A stretch of 6,563 bases of DNA from Bacteroidales bacterium (GCA_012031335.1 JAAUTT010000258.1:1-6563), one strand, 5' to 3'; positions 1 through 6,563 are shown, counted from the first letter of the stretch. Made by a program: numbers and translations. Notes: generated by a model from the letters alone, not told the origin.

Positions 1-70
1 GGTTCTGGTACTACTGATCTCAGAAATTTTTCAGGATAACTTAAGTACTAACATTACATTACTTTTTATA

Positions 71-257
71 ATGAAAAGCACATCGCAAATCAATCTTTTT
101 ATTGTTCTGATTTTAACTATTAGTGCTTTATCCTCATGCAATTCTAATAAATATAAGTTCAACGGAATATGGAAAACTGAATCTCAGGGAAATTAAGGAT
201 AAAAAAGTTTCCTGTAAAATTGGTCCCAACGGTGTTGTGTTGTTAAAAGTTAAATAA
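71..257 (+). pseudogene. Remnant: lipoprotein signal peptide plus out-of-frame glycoside-hydrolase-like tail
   Basis: An ATG at 71 opens a 41-codon frame ending at TAA 194-196. It begins with a Lys, then a hydrophobic stretch and the lipobox LSSC, so the start encodes a lipoprotein signal peptide followed by about 18 residues. In the next frame, from about 189 to the TAA at 255-257, the sequence reads EIKDKKVSCKIGPNGVVLLK and ends VK. That resembles the last strands of the C-terminal beta-sandwich of alpha-galactosidase-type glycoside hydrolases, where a 'GVVLLK' ending is common (family knowledge, from memory). I infer a gene whose middle was deleted, leaving both ends. The alternative is a small unrelated lipoprotein with one extra base near 194. 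The family of the tail is uncertain because only about 23 residues are available. Confidence 0.4.
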
Positions 258-265
258 CAGAGGGT

Positions 266-273
266 TAGGTTTG
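266..273 (+). promoter_or_regulatory. Possible Bacteroidota -7 promoter element (TAGGTTTG)
   Basis: TAGGTTTG matches the Bacteroidota -7 consensus TAnnTTTG and lies 50 bases upstream of the GH5 start codon. A TTG at 240-242 could serve as the -33 element, but the 23-base spacing is a few bases longer than usual. An 8-base partly degenerate match can occur by chance. Confidence 0.25.
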
Positions 274-323
274 CTTATTCACTACAAATAAAAAAGAGAT
301 GTTCAATATTATATAGTTAAGCA

Positions 324-1304
324 ATGGCAAAGTATATTTTTATTTTCGTTCTATACGTTTTTCCCCAGTTGAATTTGTTTTCACAAACCTCTATTGTTAA
401 AGGTCGGCATTTGTATTCTTCGGCGAATGAGAAAGTTGTTCTTAGAGGAATTAACGAAATGGCCATCTGGGACAAAAATGATCAAACCCTGGCCTCGGTG
501 CTGCCCGAGATGGCAAAAACAGGGGCAAATTGTGCCCGCCTTTGCTGGTTAACTACCGGGAGCCCGGCTACCCTCGATAGCCTGATTGAAAACTGCTTGA
601 AGTCAAAAATGATCCCTATCGTAGAACTTCACGATGCCACCGGCGATTGGAGCAAGTTGCCCTTACTTATCGATTACTGGAAAAGATCCGATGTGTTTCA
701 GGTAATGGAAAAACATAAAAAATGGGTGCTATTAAATATTGGTAACGAAATTGGCCAAAAAACCAGCAATGCAGATTTCCTGAACTATTATCTGGATGCC
801 ATAAAGCAACTGCGCGATGTTGGTTACAAAATGCCATTGATTATTGATGCAGCCGACTGGGGTAAGGACGAAGAAAATATTACCTCGAACTGGAAAGCGC
901 TTTTGAGCAGCGATCCGGAGAAAAACCTTCTGTTTTCGGTTCACCTGTACTGGAAAGAAAACACCACCGAAGAGTTGAAACAACGGCTTGATAATCTGCT
1001 TAGCCGGGTTGTTAAAGAAGAAATTCCATTATTTTTTGGCGAAGGTCCCCAGTTAAAAGGCGGTTGCGACCGCATCGACTGGCCTTATGAGTATACCATT
1101 GCACAATGCCAGAAATATGAAATTGGCTGGGTAACCTGGTCGTGGGGAGCCGTGGTGAATGGCGATTGCCAGGAAATTGGCGCTTACGACCTTACCACCG
1201 ATGGTAAGTTCGGCAATTGGCGTACCGATTTTGCCCGGAAGATGATGGTGGACGATATAAACTCTATTCAGAAAACATCGGTGAGGCCTAAATCGATTCT
1301 ATAA
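324..1304 (+). CDS. Secreted GH5 endo-beta-1,4-mannanase-like glycoside hydrolase (subfamily 8 type)
   Basis: This is a retaining glycoside hydrolase of family GH5, most likely an exported endo-beta-1,4-mannanase. A signal peptide covers about residues 1-21 and ends FSQ. The rest is a single TIM-barrel domain with no binding module, as in compact GH5_8 enzymes. Visible landmarks are R72 in ANCARLCW, H103 in the VELHDATG strand that is very like Bacillus GH5_8 mannanases, the acid/base E142 in NIGNEIG, H207 in SVHLYW, the nucleophile E240 in FFGEGPQ, and the late WVTWSWG at 269-275. The start is fixed by an in-frame TAA at 318-320. The reading frame is intact. It is the first gene of a plus-strand series that includes three nucleoside-hydrolase-fold proteins. 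The GH5 assignment is firm. Mannan as substrate rests on subfamily resemblance, and another beta-glycan is possible. The residues after the two glutamates differ from the usual GH5_8 NEW and GEFG. Confidence 0.88.
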   Translation: MAKYIFIFVLYVFPQLNLFSQTSIVKGRHLYSSANEKVVLRGINEMAIWDKNDQTLASVLPEMAKTGANCARLCWLTTGSPATLDSLIENCLKSKMIPIVELHDATGDWSKLPLLIDYWKRSDVFQVMEKHKKWVLLNIGNEIGQKTSNADFLNYYLDAIKQLRDVGYKMPLIIDAADWGKDEENITSNWKALLSSDPEKNLLFSVHLYWKENTTEELKQRLDNLLSRVVKEEIPLFFGEGPQLKGGCDRIDWPYEYTIAQCQKYEIGWVTWSWGAVVNGDCQEIGAYDLTTDGKFGNWRTDFARKMMVDDINSIQKTSVRPKSIL

Positions 1305-1470
1305 TCATATGGGTTCGATATAAGTGCATATGGGAAAATGTCGTTCCGTACTGAAAGAATAAAATATCACTACCAATATGAATTTTCTCCGTCTGATCTT
1401 CTTATTAGCGCCAAGCCAGTAAATTATTGATAATGATGTGTTAAGTATAAAATTAAAAGTAGAATAGCAA
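1305..1470. other. AT-rich spacer between the GH5 and first Sde182-like gene
   Basis: This 166-base gap shows no convincing gene or terminator. The octamer CATATGGG occurs at 1306-1313 and 1327-1334, which may be chance. In the GH5 frame the gap stays open from its TAA to a TGA at 1428-1430, but the 41 codons resemble nothing I recognise. Confidence 0.4.
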
Positions 1471-2887
1471 ATGAAAAAAACATTTCGGATAATCTTGTCC
1501 ACCATTTTCGTTTTGTCCTTTACCGTGCTATATGGCCAACCTGCCAAACACAGGGTAATAGTTCTCACCGACATTGAAAACGAACCCGATGATGCCCAGT
1601 CCATGGTGCGGTTTTTTATTGTACAGCAACCATTATGATGTGGAAGGTTTGATTGCTACCTCTTCCGATCACTTGCGGGATAAAACCAACGAATGGCGAA
1701 TAAAGGAAATAGTTGATGCCTATGGAAAGGTATTCAACAACTTGACCTTGCATGAACCTGGGTTTCCATCCGTCGCTTTTCTGCAATCGTTAATTAAAGC
1801 GGGTAGTCCCAGGCACGGGATGGAAGGCGTAGGCCCCGGCATGGATTCGGAAGGCTCCGAATGGTTGATTCAGGTAGTCGATAAAAATGACGACCGTCCT
1901 GTTTGGGTGACCGTATGGGGTGGCCCAAATGTATTGGCTCAGTCGTTGTGGAAAGTCAGAAGTACAAGAACTACATCGGAATTCGAAAAATTTGTATCAA
2001 AATTACGTGTTTATACCATTTCTGATCAGGACAATTCGGCACCATGGATCAGGCGTGAATTTCCCAATTTATTTTATATTGTGAGTACCGGGGGCAACTA
2101 CAGATATGCTACATGGTCGGCACTTTCGGGCGACAGATATTTTGGATTGGCATCGGGTGCCGACACATCTATAGTGAATAATGCCTGGCTGAGAAAGAAT
2201 ATTATCGAAAACAAAGGCCCGCTCGGAGCCCAATATCCCAAGTCAGAATATTTGATGGAAGGCGACACTCCATCTTTTCTTTCACTCATCAACAACGGGT
2301 TGAACGTACCTGAAAGGCCTGATTATGGCGGCTGGGGCGGACGATATATTTTGTACACCCCTCATTTTATACCACATATGCATTATTACAACTCCCAACC
2401 TGAAACGCGGCCTATCTGGACAGATGACGCTGATGAGGTTATGGGCAAAGATGGCAGAAGGTATGTTTCCAACCATGCAACCATTTGGCGTTGGAGGGAT
2501 GCGATCCAAAATGATTTTGCGGCCAGGATGAACTGGTGCACCCAAACCTATAAGGAAGCCAATCATCCTCCGGTTGGAAAGCTATCAACTCCCAATGAAA
2601 TTAAAGTAAAGGTTGGAGAAAAAGTGACTTTAGATGCTTCCAAAAGTACCGATCCCGATGGCGATCAATTGAGTTTTAGATGGATTTATTACCCTGAAGC
2701 CGGAGATTTTCATCATTGGAGAGGCATAAGTTTAAAAAATGCCAATACGCCTTTATTACAATTGGAAATTCCCAAAGAAATAGAACTCGGTATACCTAAA
2801 ACTACCCATATAATTTTGGAGGTTACTGACAATGGCACCCCTGCTTTGACAAGATACCAGAGGGTAATAGTAAACATTATGCCTTAG
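1471..2887 (+). CDS. Secreted Sde182-like protein (DUF1593), nucleoside-hydrolase-like domain plus C-terminal domain; one frameshift
   Basis: This belongs to the Sde182 family (formerly DUF1593), named after a cellulose-binding protein of Saccharophagus degradans; its chemistry is not established. The start at 1471 is fixed by an in-frame TAG at 1465. The first 48 codons give a signal peptide (cleavage near YGQ, residue 23) and the strand [13 protein letters not shown] with D34, D40 and D41. That frame hits a TGA at 1636. The rest continues in the next frame from TTA at 1616, and dropping one T from the run 1612-1617 restores [15 protein letters not shown]. The joined product is about 471 residues. 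Family landmarks are DSEGSE (125-130), the [13 protein letters not shown] strand, MEGDTPSFL with D265, a WRWRD..QNDFAAR helix (about 338-355), and a Sde182 C-terminal Ig-like domain from about 364. The ATG at 1574 would only remove the signal peptide and is not the real start. Whether the break is error or mutation cannot be told here. Confidence 0.87.
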
Positions 2888-2929
2888 ACATAGTAAACGC
2901 ATAGCAACCCTAAATAATAATTGAAGTCA

Positions 2930-3829
2930 ATGAGAAAAATCTATTTACTTTTTGTTCTGCTCTTGTTAATAGCAAGTGTTTCTGGTCAAAAAGCCAAAGT
3001 AATAGTCGATGCCGATACCGGGAACGAGATTGATGATATGCCCGCTATCGTCCTTGCATTGAAGTCGGGAAAGATTGATTTGTTGGCAATAACAGCCGCC
3101 CAATGGAACCGTGTCGAGGTGTGTGGTCGCCAAACCATGCAGGAGAGCTGGGTGCTGAACAACCGTATTTTACCGCTTCTTGGCATGGAACACATTCCAA
3201 GTCTCAAAGGATCTGAGTTCGCGGTTGGTCAAGGGCAGCACTGGGGTGACAAAACAGGTTCCAGGTCCAACGAGGCTTCCGATTTTATCATAAAAAAGGC
3301 CATGGAAATGCCCCAGGGCGAAAAGCTGATTGTGATTGTTACCGGTTCGGCTACTAACGTTGCATCGGCCATTCTTCTGGAACCTAAGATTGTCGACAAA
3401 ATCGCTGTTTACTTCATCGGTACCACTTACAATTTCGACCGCAGGGCTTTCAGCAAGAACGAATTCAACGTGAGGAGCGATTTAAATGCCTTTGAAACCC
3501 TGCTCGACACGGAAAATCTGGAATTGCACATCATGCCTGCCAACATTTGCACACAATTGTTGGTTTCACAAAAAGACATTGATACCCGGCTCAAATCGGA
3601 CAAGGGAGTTGATGGGTTGTTCAAGGAACGCTGGAAAGAAGTGAATAAGGACGGTATCGACTGGATAATGTGGGATTTCGCAATCGTGCAGGCAGTGTTA
3701 AACCCAGGCTGGACAAAACAGGTATCGAGTAAAACACCACCCGAGAATACCCCGCGAAATATTTTTCTTTATACCGAAATTGACTCAAAAGCCATTATGG
3801 AGGATTTCTGGAGGGTTTTTCTGAAATAG
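2930..3829 (+). CDS. Secreted nucleoside hydrolase family protein
   Basis: This is an inosine/uridine-preferring nucleoside hydrolase (IUNH) fold protein, 299 residues, which is normal for the family. Known members cleave the N-glycosidic bond of ribonucleosides. An N-terminal export signal ends near SGQ (residue 20), so it probably acts outside the cytoplasm. The calcium-site motif is present as DADTGNEIDD (D27, D29, D35, D36). It is followed by the VIVTGSATNVASAIL strand, the NEFNVRSDLNAFETLL segment, the MPANICTQL strand, and WDFAIVQAVLNP, where D249 takes the last metal-ligand place and Trp replaces the usual His. The final NIFLYTEIDSKAIMEDFW is a typical family end, so the stop at 3827 is natural. 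I chose ATG 2930 over TTG 2921, which is in the same frame just after a TAA. It starts 42 bases after the Sde182-like gene. The real substrate may be a glycoside other than a nucleoside, given its neighbours. Confidence 0.88.
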   Translation: MRKIYLLFVLLLLIASVSGQKAKVIVDADTGNEIDDMPAIVLALKSGKIDLLAITAAQWNRVEVCGRQTMQESWVLNNRILPLLGMEHIPSLKGSEFAVGQGQHWGDKTGSRSNEASDFIIKKAMEMPQGEKLIVIVTGSATNVASAILLEPKIVDKIAVYFIGTTYNFDRRAFSKNEFNVRSDLNAFETLLDTENLELHIMPANICTQLLVSQKDIDTRLKSDKGVDGLFKERWKEVNKDGIDWIMWDFAIVQAVLNPGWTKQVSSKTPPENTPRNIFLYTEIDSKAIMEDFWRVFLK

Positions 3830-3877
3830 GAATAATTGGTGAATCGATGTATGTGCTTGCCCTTGGAGACAAAACGA

Positions 3878-3970
3878 ATTGATCCGAAGGGCGTTATTAC
3901 GGTATGTAAATGGAGGAGCGATGTTCAAAAAGAGTATGCAGAACGCGCCGATTGGATGCTGGAAAAATAG
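3878..3970 (+). pseudogene. Remnant of a third Sde182-like or related gene (helix fragment)
   Basis: After the nucleoside hydrolase stop, a 30-codon stretch ending at TAG 3968-3970 contains CKWRSDVQKEYAERADW. It aligns without gaps to [17 protein letters not shown] of the upstream Sde182-like protein: W, R, Q, A, R and W match, and most other places are conservative. In the full-length proteins this helix leads into the C-terminal domain, which is absent here. Upstream, frame +1 reads EIGIIGESMYVLALGDKTN up to a TGA at 3877, which may be a further decayed part or chance. No start codon or signal peptide is attached. I infer a leftover of a duplicated family member. A different protein with a similar helix cannot be excluded. 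Confidence 0.5.
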
Positions 3971-4042
3971 TATGTTTAAAATAAAAAGAATGTATGTTGA
4001 GAAAGAATAGCACAGGTTTAATTTATTTAATAAAAAAATGTC

Positions 4043-5531
4043 ATGAGCAAGCCCCCTTACTTCAAGATGATCGCAATTTTTTGCTTTCAGCGGCAATAAT
4101 TTTTATTACTTCTTGCGCAAAGTCTCCTAAAGATGAAAATACAGGGTAGTCATCCTAACCGATATGACTCATGACGATGGTAATTCATTGATCCGGTTTC
4201 TTTATTACGCCCCTTGGTTCGATACCGAAGCCATAATAGTTACTAATCAACTACCTGATTTTAAACATACCGATACGGGTCCTTGGGATAAAGCAATGGG
4301 GATATTGAATGCTTACAAGGAGGATTTGCCTCAACTTAGAAAGCATGACAGCCTGTTTCCCAATTACGAAGAACTTCTCAGTAAAACAAAACAGGGACGT
4401 GGTGCCCTTCCTATTATCTGGTTAACAAATGACCTTAAATTTTCGGGCCAAATTGGCAGCAGATATGTGGAATCAAAATGGGATTCAATTAATTTTCACG
4501 ACTGGATTGGCGAAGGATTAAATCCCAACGGGGAGTCAAAGGACTCCGAAGGAAGTGAATTTCTGCAACAGGTTTTCGATAAGGACGACGACCGTCCAAT
4601 TTATGTTCAGGCATGGGGCGGACCAATAACGCTTGTTCAGGCACTATACCGTTACAAGCAACGTAAAGGGGACGAAAAACTAAAAAGAATACTCTCTAAA
4701 TTACATATCTATGGTATTCTGTTTCAGGATATAACTTTTGAATATTTTATCGATTTCGATAGTGTAAAAAATAAATCATGTGGAGGTTTTGGCTCAGCAA
4801 TCCCCACGTATAAAGGCGAAAGGGCAGAGCTGGGTCAGTTGTTGTACGATCCCGGGCATTTTTGGCAATACTGCTGCAGTTCCGACTCCAACTGGGTGAG
4901 ACCCATTTATGCAAAGGAGTTTAAAGGTCACGGCGCAATGTCGGAGCTTTTTGATGATTATGGCGAAGGCGATACTCCTTCATTCCTTTATTTGATAAGT
5001 GCAAAACTTGGATTAAATGACCCGCTCGACCCTACCCAGGGAAGTTGGGGCAACAGGTTTTCTCAAATGGAAAAACCGTTTCCCAAAGGATATTATCACT
5101 CTTGCAACCACAATGCAAGTGAACTTACCCGATGGAATAGTGAAGCAAAAAACAGCTTTCAAAACAGGCTTCTATGGTCGGTAAAAAATCCTGAAGAAGT
5201 TAACCGCGAACCTGTTGCAGTTGTTAATCGAGACAATAGCAATAAAATTATCACCTTGTATGTAACCCCCGGTAAATCTATAACACTCGATGCAACAAAA
5301 TCCTCAGATACTGACAGGGATGGCCTTACATTTAAATGGTTCCGATACGATGAAGCTGATAATTATGATGGTTCATTCGGATTAACCGAACCGGCTAATG
5401 CAATTCAAAAACTAGTAGTCCCTTCAGATTTGAACGACAAAAACATTCATCTGGTGTTGCAGGTAAGCGACAATGGAACTCCCGGACTGGCTGTTTACCG
5501 AAGGGTTATAATCAAAGCCGAAAACAACTGA
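4043..5531 (+). CDS. Sde182-like lipoprotein (DUF1593), second paralogue; two frameshifts near the N-terminus
   Basis: The body, open from 4164 to 5531, is a second Sde182-family protein with a nucleoside-hydrolase-like domain and the C-terminal domain. Three frames must be joined to recover the start. From ATG 4043 the frame reads MSKPPYFKMIAIF. One missing T in the run 4077-4082 leads into LLSAAIIFITSCAKSPKDE, and one missing A in the run 4136-4139 leads into KYRVVILTDMTHDDGNSL. The product is then about 496 residues with a lipobox ITSC (Cys25), so it is probably an outer-membrane-associated lipoprotein, unlike the paralogue at 1471. Landmarks are D41, D45 and D46, DSEGSE (168-173), [21 protein letters not shown] with D311, and a C-terminal Ig-like domain from about 388. 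An in-frame TAA at 4031 limits the start to 4043 or 4067. Substrate unknown; glycan binding or processing is inferred from the family and the GH5 neighbour. Confidence 0.85.
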
Positions 5532-5550
5532 AGAACAATCACTAAGTCTA

Positions 5551-5884
5551 ATTTTTATTATACTCGTTGAGCATTATTTCCTGGCAGTGATCATTTTCAT
5601 CCTCACCATGATTTGTTGGAGATCGTGGACCAACACCCAAAAGATGGTAGCCAAAACATAACGTTTCGAACTTTTTTACTGGGATATGGTTTTTAGGCTG
5701 CTCCTGGTGGCAACAATTGCGGCTTTTATCGTAGGAAAGAAGTTCACTCGACCCAATTTAGGTTGAAGGTGGTGGCGGTAATTTAATCCCCTATTCCGGT
5801 GCATTCTATTTTGCGGTAGGCGCATTCCTGAGCACTTTTCTGTTTAATCCAATTTTTATGGCCTTCCCTTTTGAAAGGCCATAA
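5551..5884 (+). pseudogene. Decayed DMT-superfamily (GRP-type) sugar transporter
   Basis: From 5551 the frame reads IFIILVEHYFLAVIIFILTM, then CWRSWTNTQKMVAKT, a stop TAA at 5659, and RFELFYWDMVFRLLLVATIA up to TGA 5764. Bacteroidota GRP/DMT permeases begin with M-F-I..., a first membrane helix, CWGSWGNTQK, and then a Trp before R[FY]ELFYWD (family knowledge). So ATT stands where ATG is expected, two glycines became Arg and Thr, and Trp became a stop. From 5765 another frame gives GGGGNLIPYSGAFYFAVGAF and LSTFLFNPIFMAFPFE, an internal membrane segment of the same family, ending at TAA 5882. About 110 of an expected 300-350 residues remain. The original would have been an inner-membrane sugar uptake protein. 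The substitutions and deletions show real decay rather than sequencing error. Confidence 0.75.
5857..5883. repeat. 9-base perfect inverted repeat at the broken end of the transporter remnant
   Basis: TATGGCCTT (5857-5865) and AAGGCCATA (5875-5883) are perfect reverse complements around a 9-base loop, and one more A-T pair is possible outside. No T tract follows, so it is a poor intrinsic terminator. The right arm lies where the similarity to the transporter family stops. Confidence 0.6.
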
Positions 5885-5898
5885 TTGCTGATAAAACA

Positions 5899-5946
5899 AA
5901 AACTTCACAAAGTTTTGCTATTACTTTTAAAATTTTGTGAAGTTTT
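5899..5946. terminator. Probable bidirectional intrinsic terminator
   Basis: AAAACTTCACAAA (5899-5911) and TTTGTGAAGTTTT (5934-5946) form a perfect 13-base stem around a 22-base AT-rich loop. The arms are A-rich on the left and T-rich on the right, so a U tract forms in transcripts of either strand. It lies between the plus-strand series and the convergent minus-strand isomerase gene, as expected for a shared terminator. The GC content of the stem is low, so strength is uncertain. Confidence 0.65.
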
Positions 5947-6136
5947 ACTCTTTAAAAAAGTCCACTACCGAAAAGTCAAAAAAAAACAAATTTTTTCAAT
6001 TGCTTTAGCCTAAACGTAAGGATTAATCTGAAATTCCTTGAATTCAATTATCCCTATTGGGTATAAGAGAATGAAATGCTTTTCGGAGAGGACCTATGAA
6101 TTTAAATTCTTAAATATTACTTTTTCGTTTACAATA
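5947..6136. other. AT-rich intergenic stretch with no supported gene
   Basis: The spacer downstream of the terminator-like hairpin holds a 9-base A run (5978-5986), a T run and an imperfect hairpin near 6047-6063. A 26-codon frame from ATG 6071 has no recognisable content and overlaps the 3' end of the minus-strand gene. I see no RNA gene or promoter that I can support. Confidence 0.5.
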
Positions 6137-6563
6137 CTATTTAACAAATGATGCGTTATTCAAATAATCAAAACATTGTTTTACTCCTTCAAACTGGGTG
6201 ATATTTCCTTTAACTTTTTCTATCTCAACATAAAATTCATTTAAGCCATTGGCGTATGCTTTTTTGAATATATTCTCAAATTCATCATTCCTGATTGGCC
6301 AAGAACTTCACGATCCTTGATATGCAGCACAGGGAACCGGGTGGGGTATTTTTCAAAATATTCAAGAGGATCGTTTTGTCCCATTACGGTCCAATAAACA
6401 TCCATTTCAAAAAATACAAGGGTTGGATCGGTGCCGTTTAATAAAAGATCGTAAACAACATCGCCCTTTGGACGGAAATAATCGTTTTGTCCTGGAGTTG
6501 CTGCTTTGTCTTCATCTTTTACTACACGTTTAAATTCCATATTATGGTTATGGTAGCCCATTT
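6137..6563 (-). CDS. Sugar phosphate isomerase/epimerase, C-terminal half (partial, one frameshift)
   Basis: The minus strand carries the C-terminal half of a xylose-isomerase-like TIM-barrel protein (sugar phosphate isomerase/epimerase, AP endonuclease 2 superfamily). The gene enters from beyond the right edge. The Met at 6561 sits in the mid-protein motif GYHNHNMEF and is not the start. Motifs in order are GYHNH, YDLLLNGTDPTLVFFEMDVYW, DPLEYFEKYP, and VLHIKDR, with metal-site His, Glu and Asp residues in their usual places. After GMMN the frame breaks. One missing T in the coding strand (plus-strand A run 6278-6280) restores MMNFENIFKKAYANGLNEFY, then VEIEK with the last metal-site Glu, up to the stop at 6137-6139. 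About 142 codons are in the window, against roughly 300 for the family. It converges on the plus-strand series. Members convert sugars or keto-sugars; the substrate here is unknown. Confidence 0.82.

Noticed and set aside
1..39. Open frame ending GSGTTDLRNFSG at TAA 37-39, possible tail of an upstream gene
   Set aside because: Twelve codons are too few to tell from chance, and no family ending is recognised.
1306..1334. CATATGGG repeated twice 21 bases apart
   Set aside because: An 8-base repeat containing the palindrome CATATG is weak evidence for an operator without a third copy or known regulator.
1305..1430. In-frame continuation of the GH5 gene past its TAA, 41 codons
   Set aside because: The GH5 fold is complete before the stop, the continuation resembles nothing I know, and this length without a stop can arise by chance.
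1305..1604. 99-codon minus-strand frame
   Set aside because: It overlaps the signal peptide and metal motif of the real plus-strand gene, and its translation has no recognisable domain.
2098..2566. Overlapping minus-strand and alternative-frame stretches inside the first Sde182-like gene
   Set aside because: They lie wholly within conserved coding sequence of that gene and show no domain of their own.
4038..4046. ATG at 4038 as start of the second Sde182-like gene
   Set aside because: It is followed by TCA and then TGA, so it encodes two residues only.
1612..4139. Programmed ribosomal frameshifting at the T and A runs
   Set aside because: The first break needs a +1 shift and the next two need -1 shifts, two of them within 60 bases; none sits in a classical slippery heptamer, and these enzyme families are not known for recoding.
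6071..6151. 26-codon plus-strand frame from ATG 6071
   Set aside because: No recognisable content, and it overlaps the 3' end of the isomerase gene on the other strand.

Overview
The window looks like a piece of a Bacteroidota chromosome, probably Bacteroidia (inference). The reasons are AT-rich spacers without Shine-Dalgarno motifs, export signals ending in a residue pattern such as YGQ or SGQ, and a gene set of secreted glycan-active enzymes typical of that phylum. No RNA gene, CRISPR array or insertion sequence was seen.

Layout. Positions 71-257 hold a small remnant: a lipoprotein signal peptide followed, in another frame, by a tail resembling the end of a glycoside hydrolase. A plus-strand series follows: a secreted GH5 enzyme closest to subfamily 8 beta-mannanases (324-1304), a secreted Sde182-like protein with a nucleoside-hydrolase-like fold (1471-2887, one frameshift), a secreted nucleoside-hydrolase-family protein (2930-3829), a short Sde182-like tail remnant (3878-3970), and a second Sde182-like protein (4043-5531). 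The second Sde182-like protein only shows its lipoprotein signal peptide after two one-base homopolymer frameshifts are corrected. After it comes a decayed DMT/GRP-type sugar transporter (5551-5884) that has lost its ATG, has an in-frame stop and has lost most of its length. A symmetric hairpin (5899-5946) sits where a bidirectional terminator is expected. The minus strand then carries the C-terminal half of a sugar phosphate isomerase/epimerase (6137-6563), which runs off the window and has one frameshift.

Working together (inference). The GH5 enzyme would cut a beta-mannan or similar glycan outside the cytoplasm. The three nucleoside-hydrolase-fold proteins, two of them with the C-terminal domain of the cellulose-binding Sde182 family, are also exported and may bind or process the released material. 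The transporter remnant and isomerase fit sugar uptake and conversion. The plus-strand genes are co-directional with short gaps and may be co-transcribed. The four intact-looking reading-frame breaks all lie in T or A runs, so sequencing or assembly error is a serious explanation for them. The transporter and the two short remnants carry substitutions and deletions and look truly degraded.
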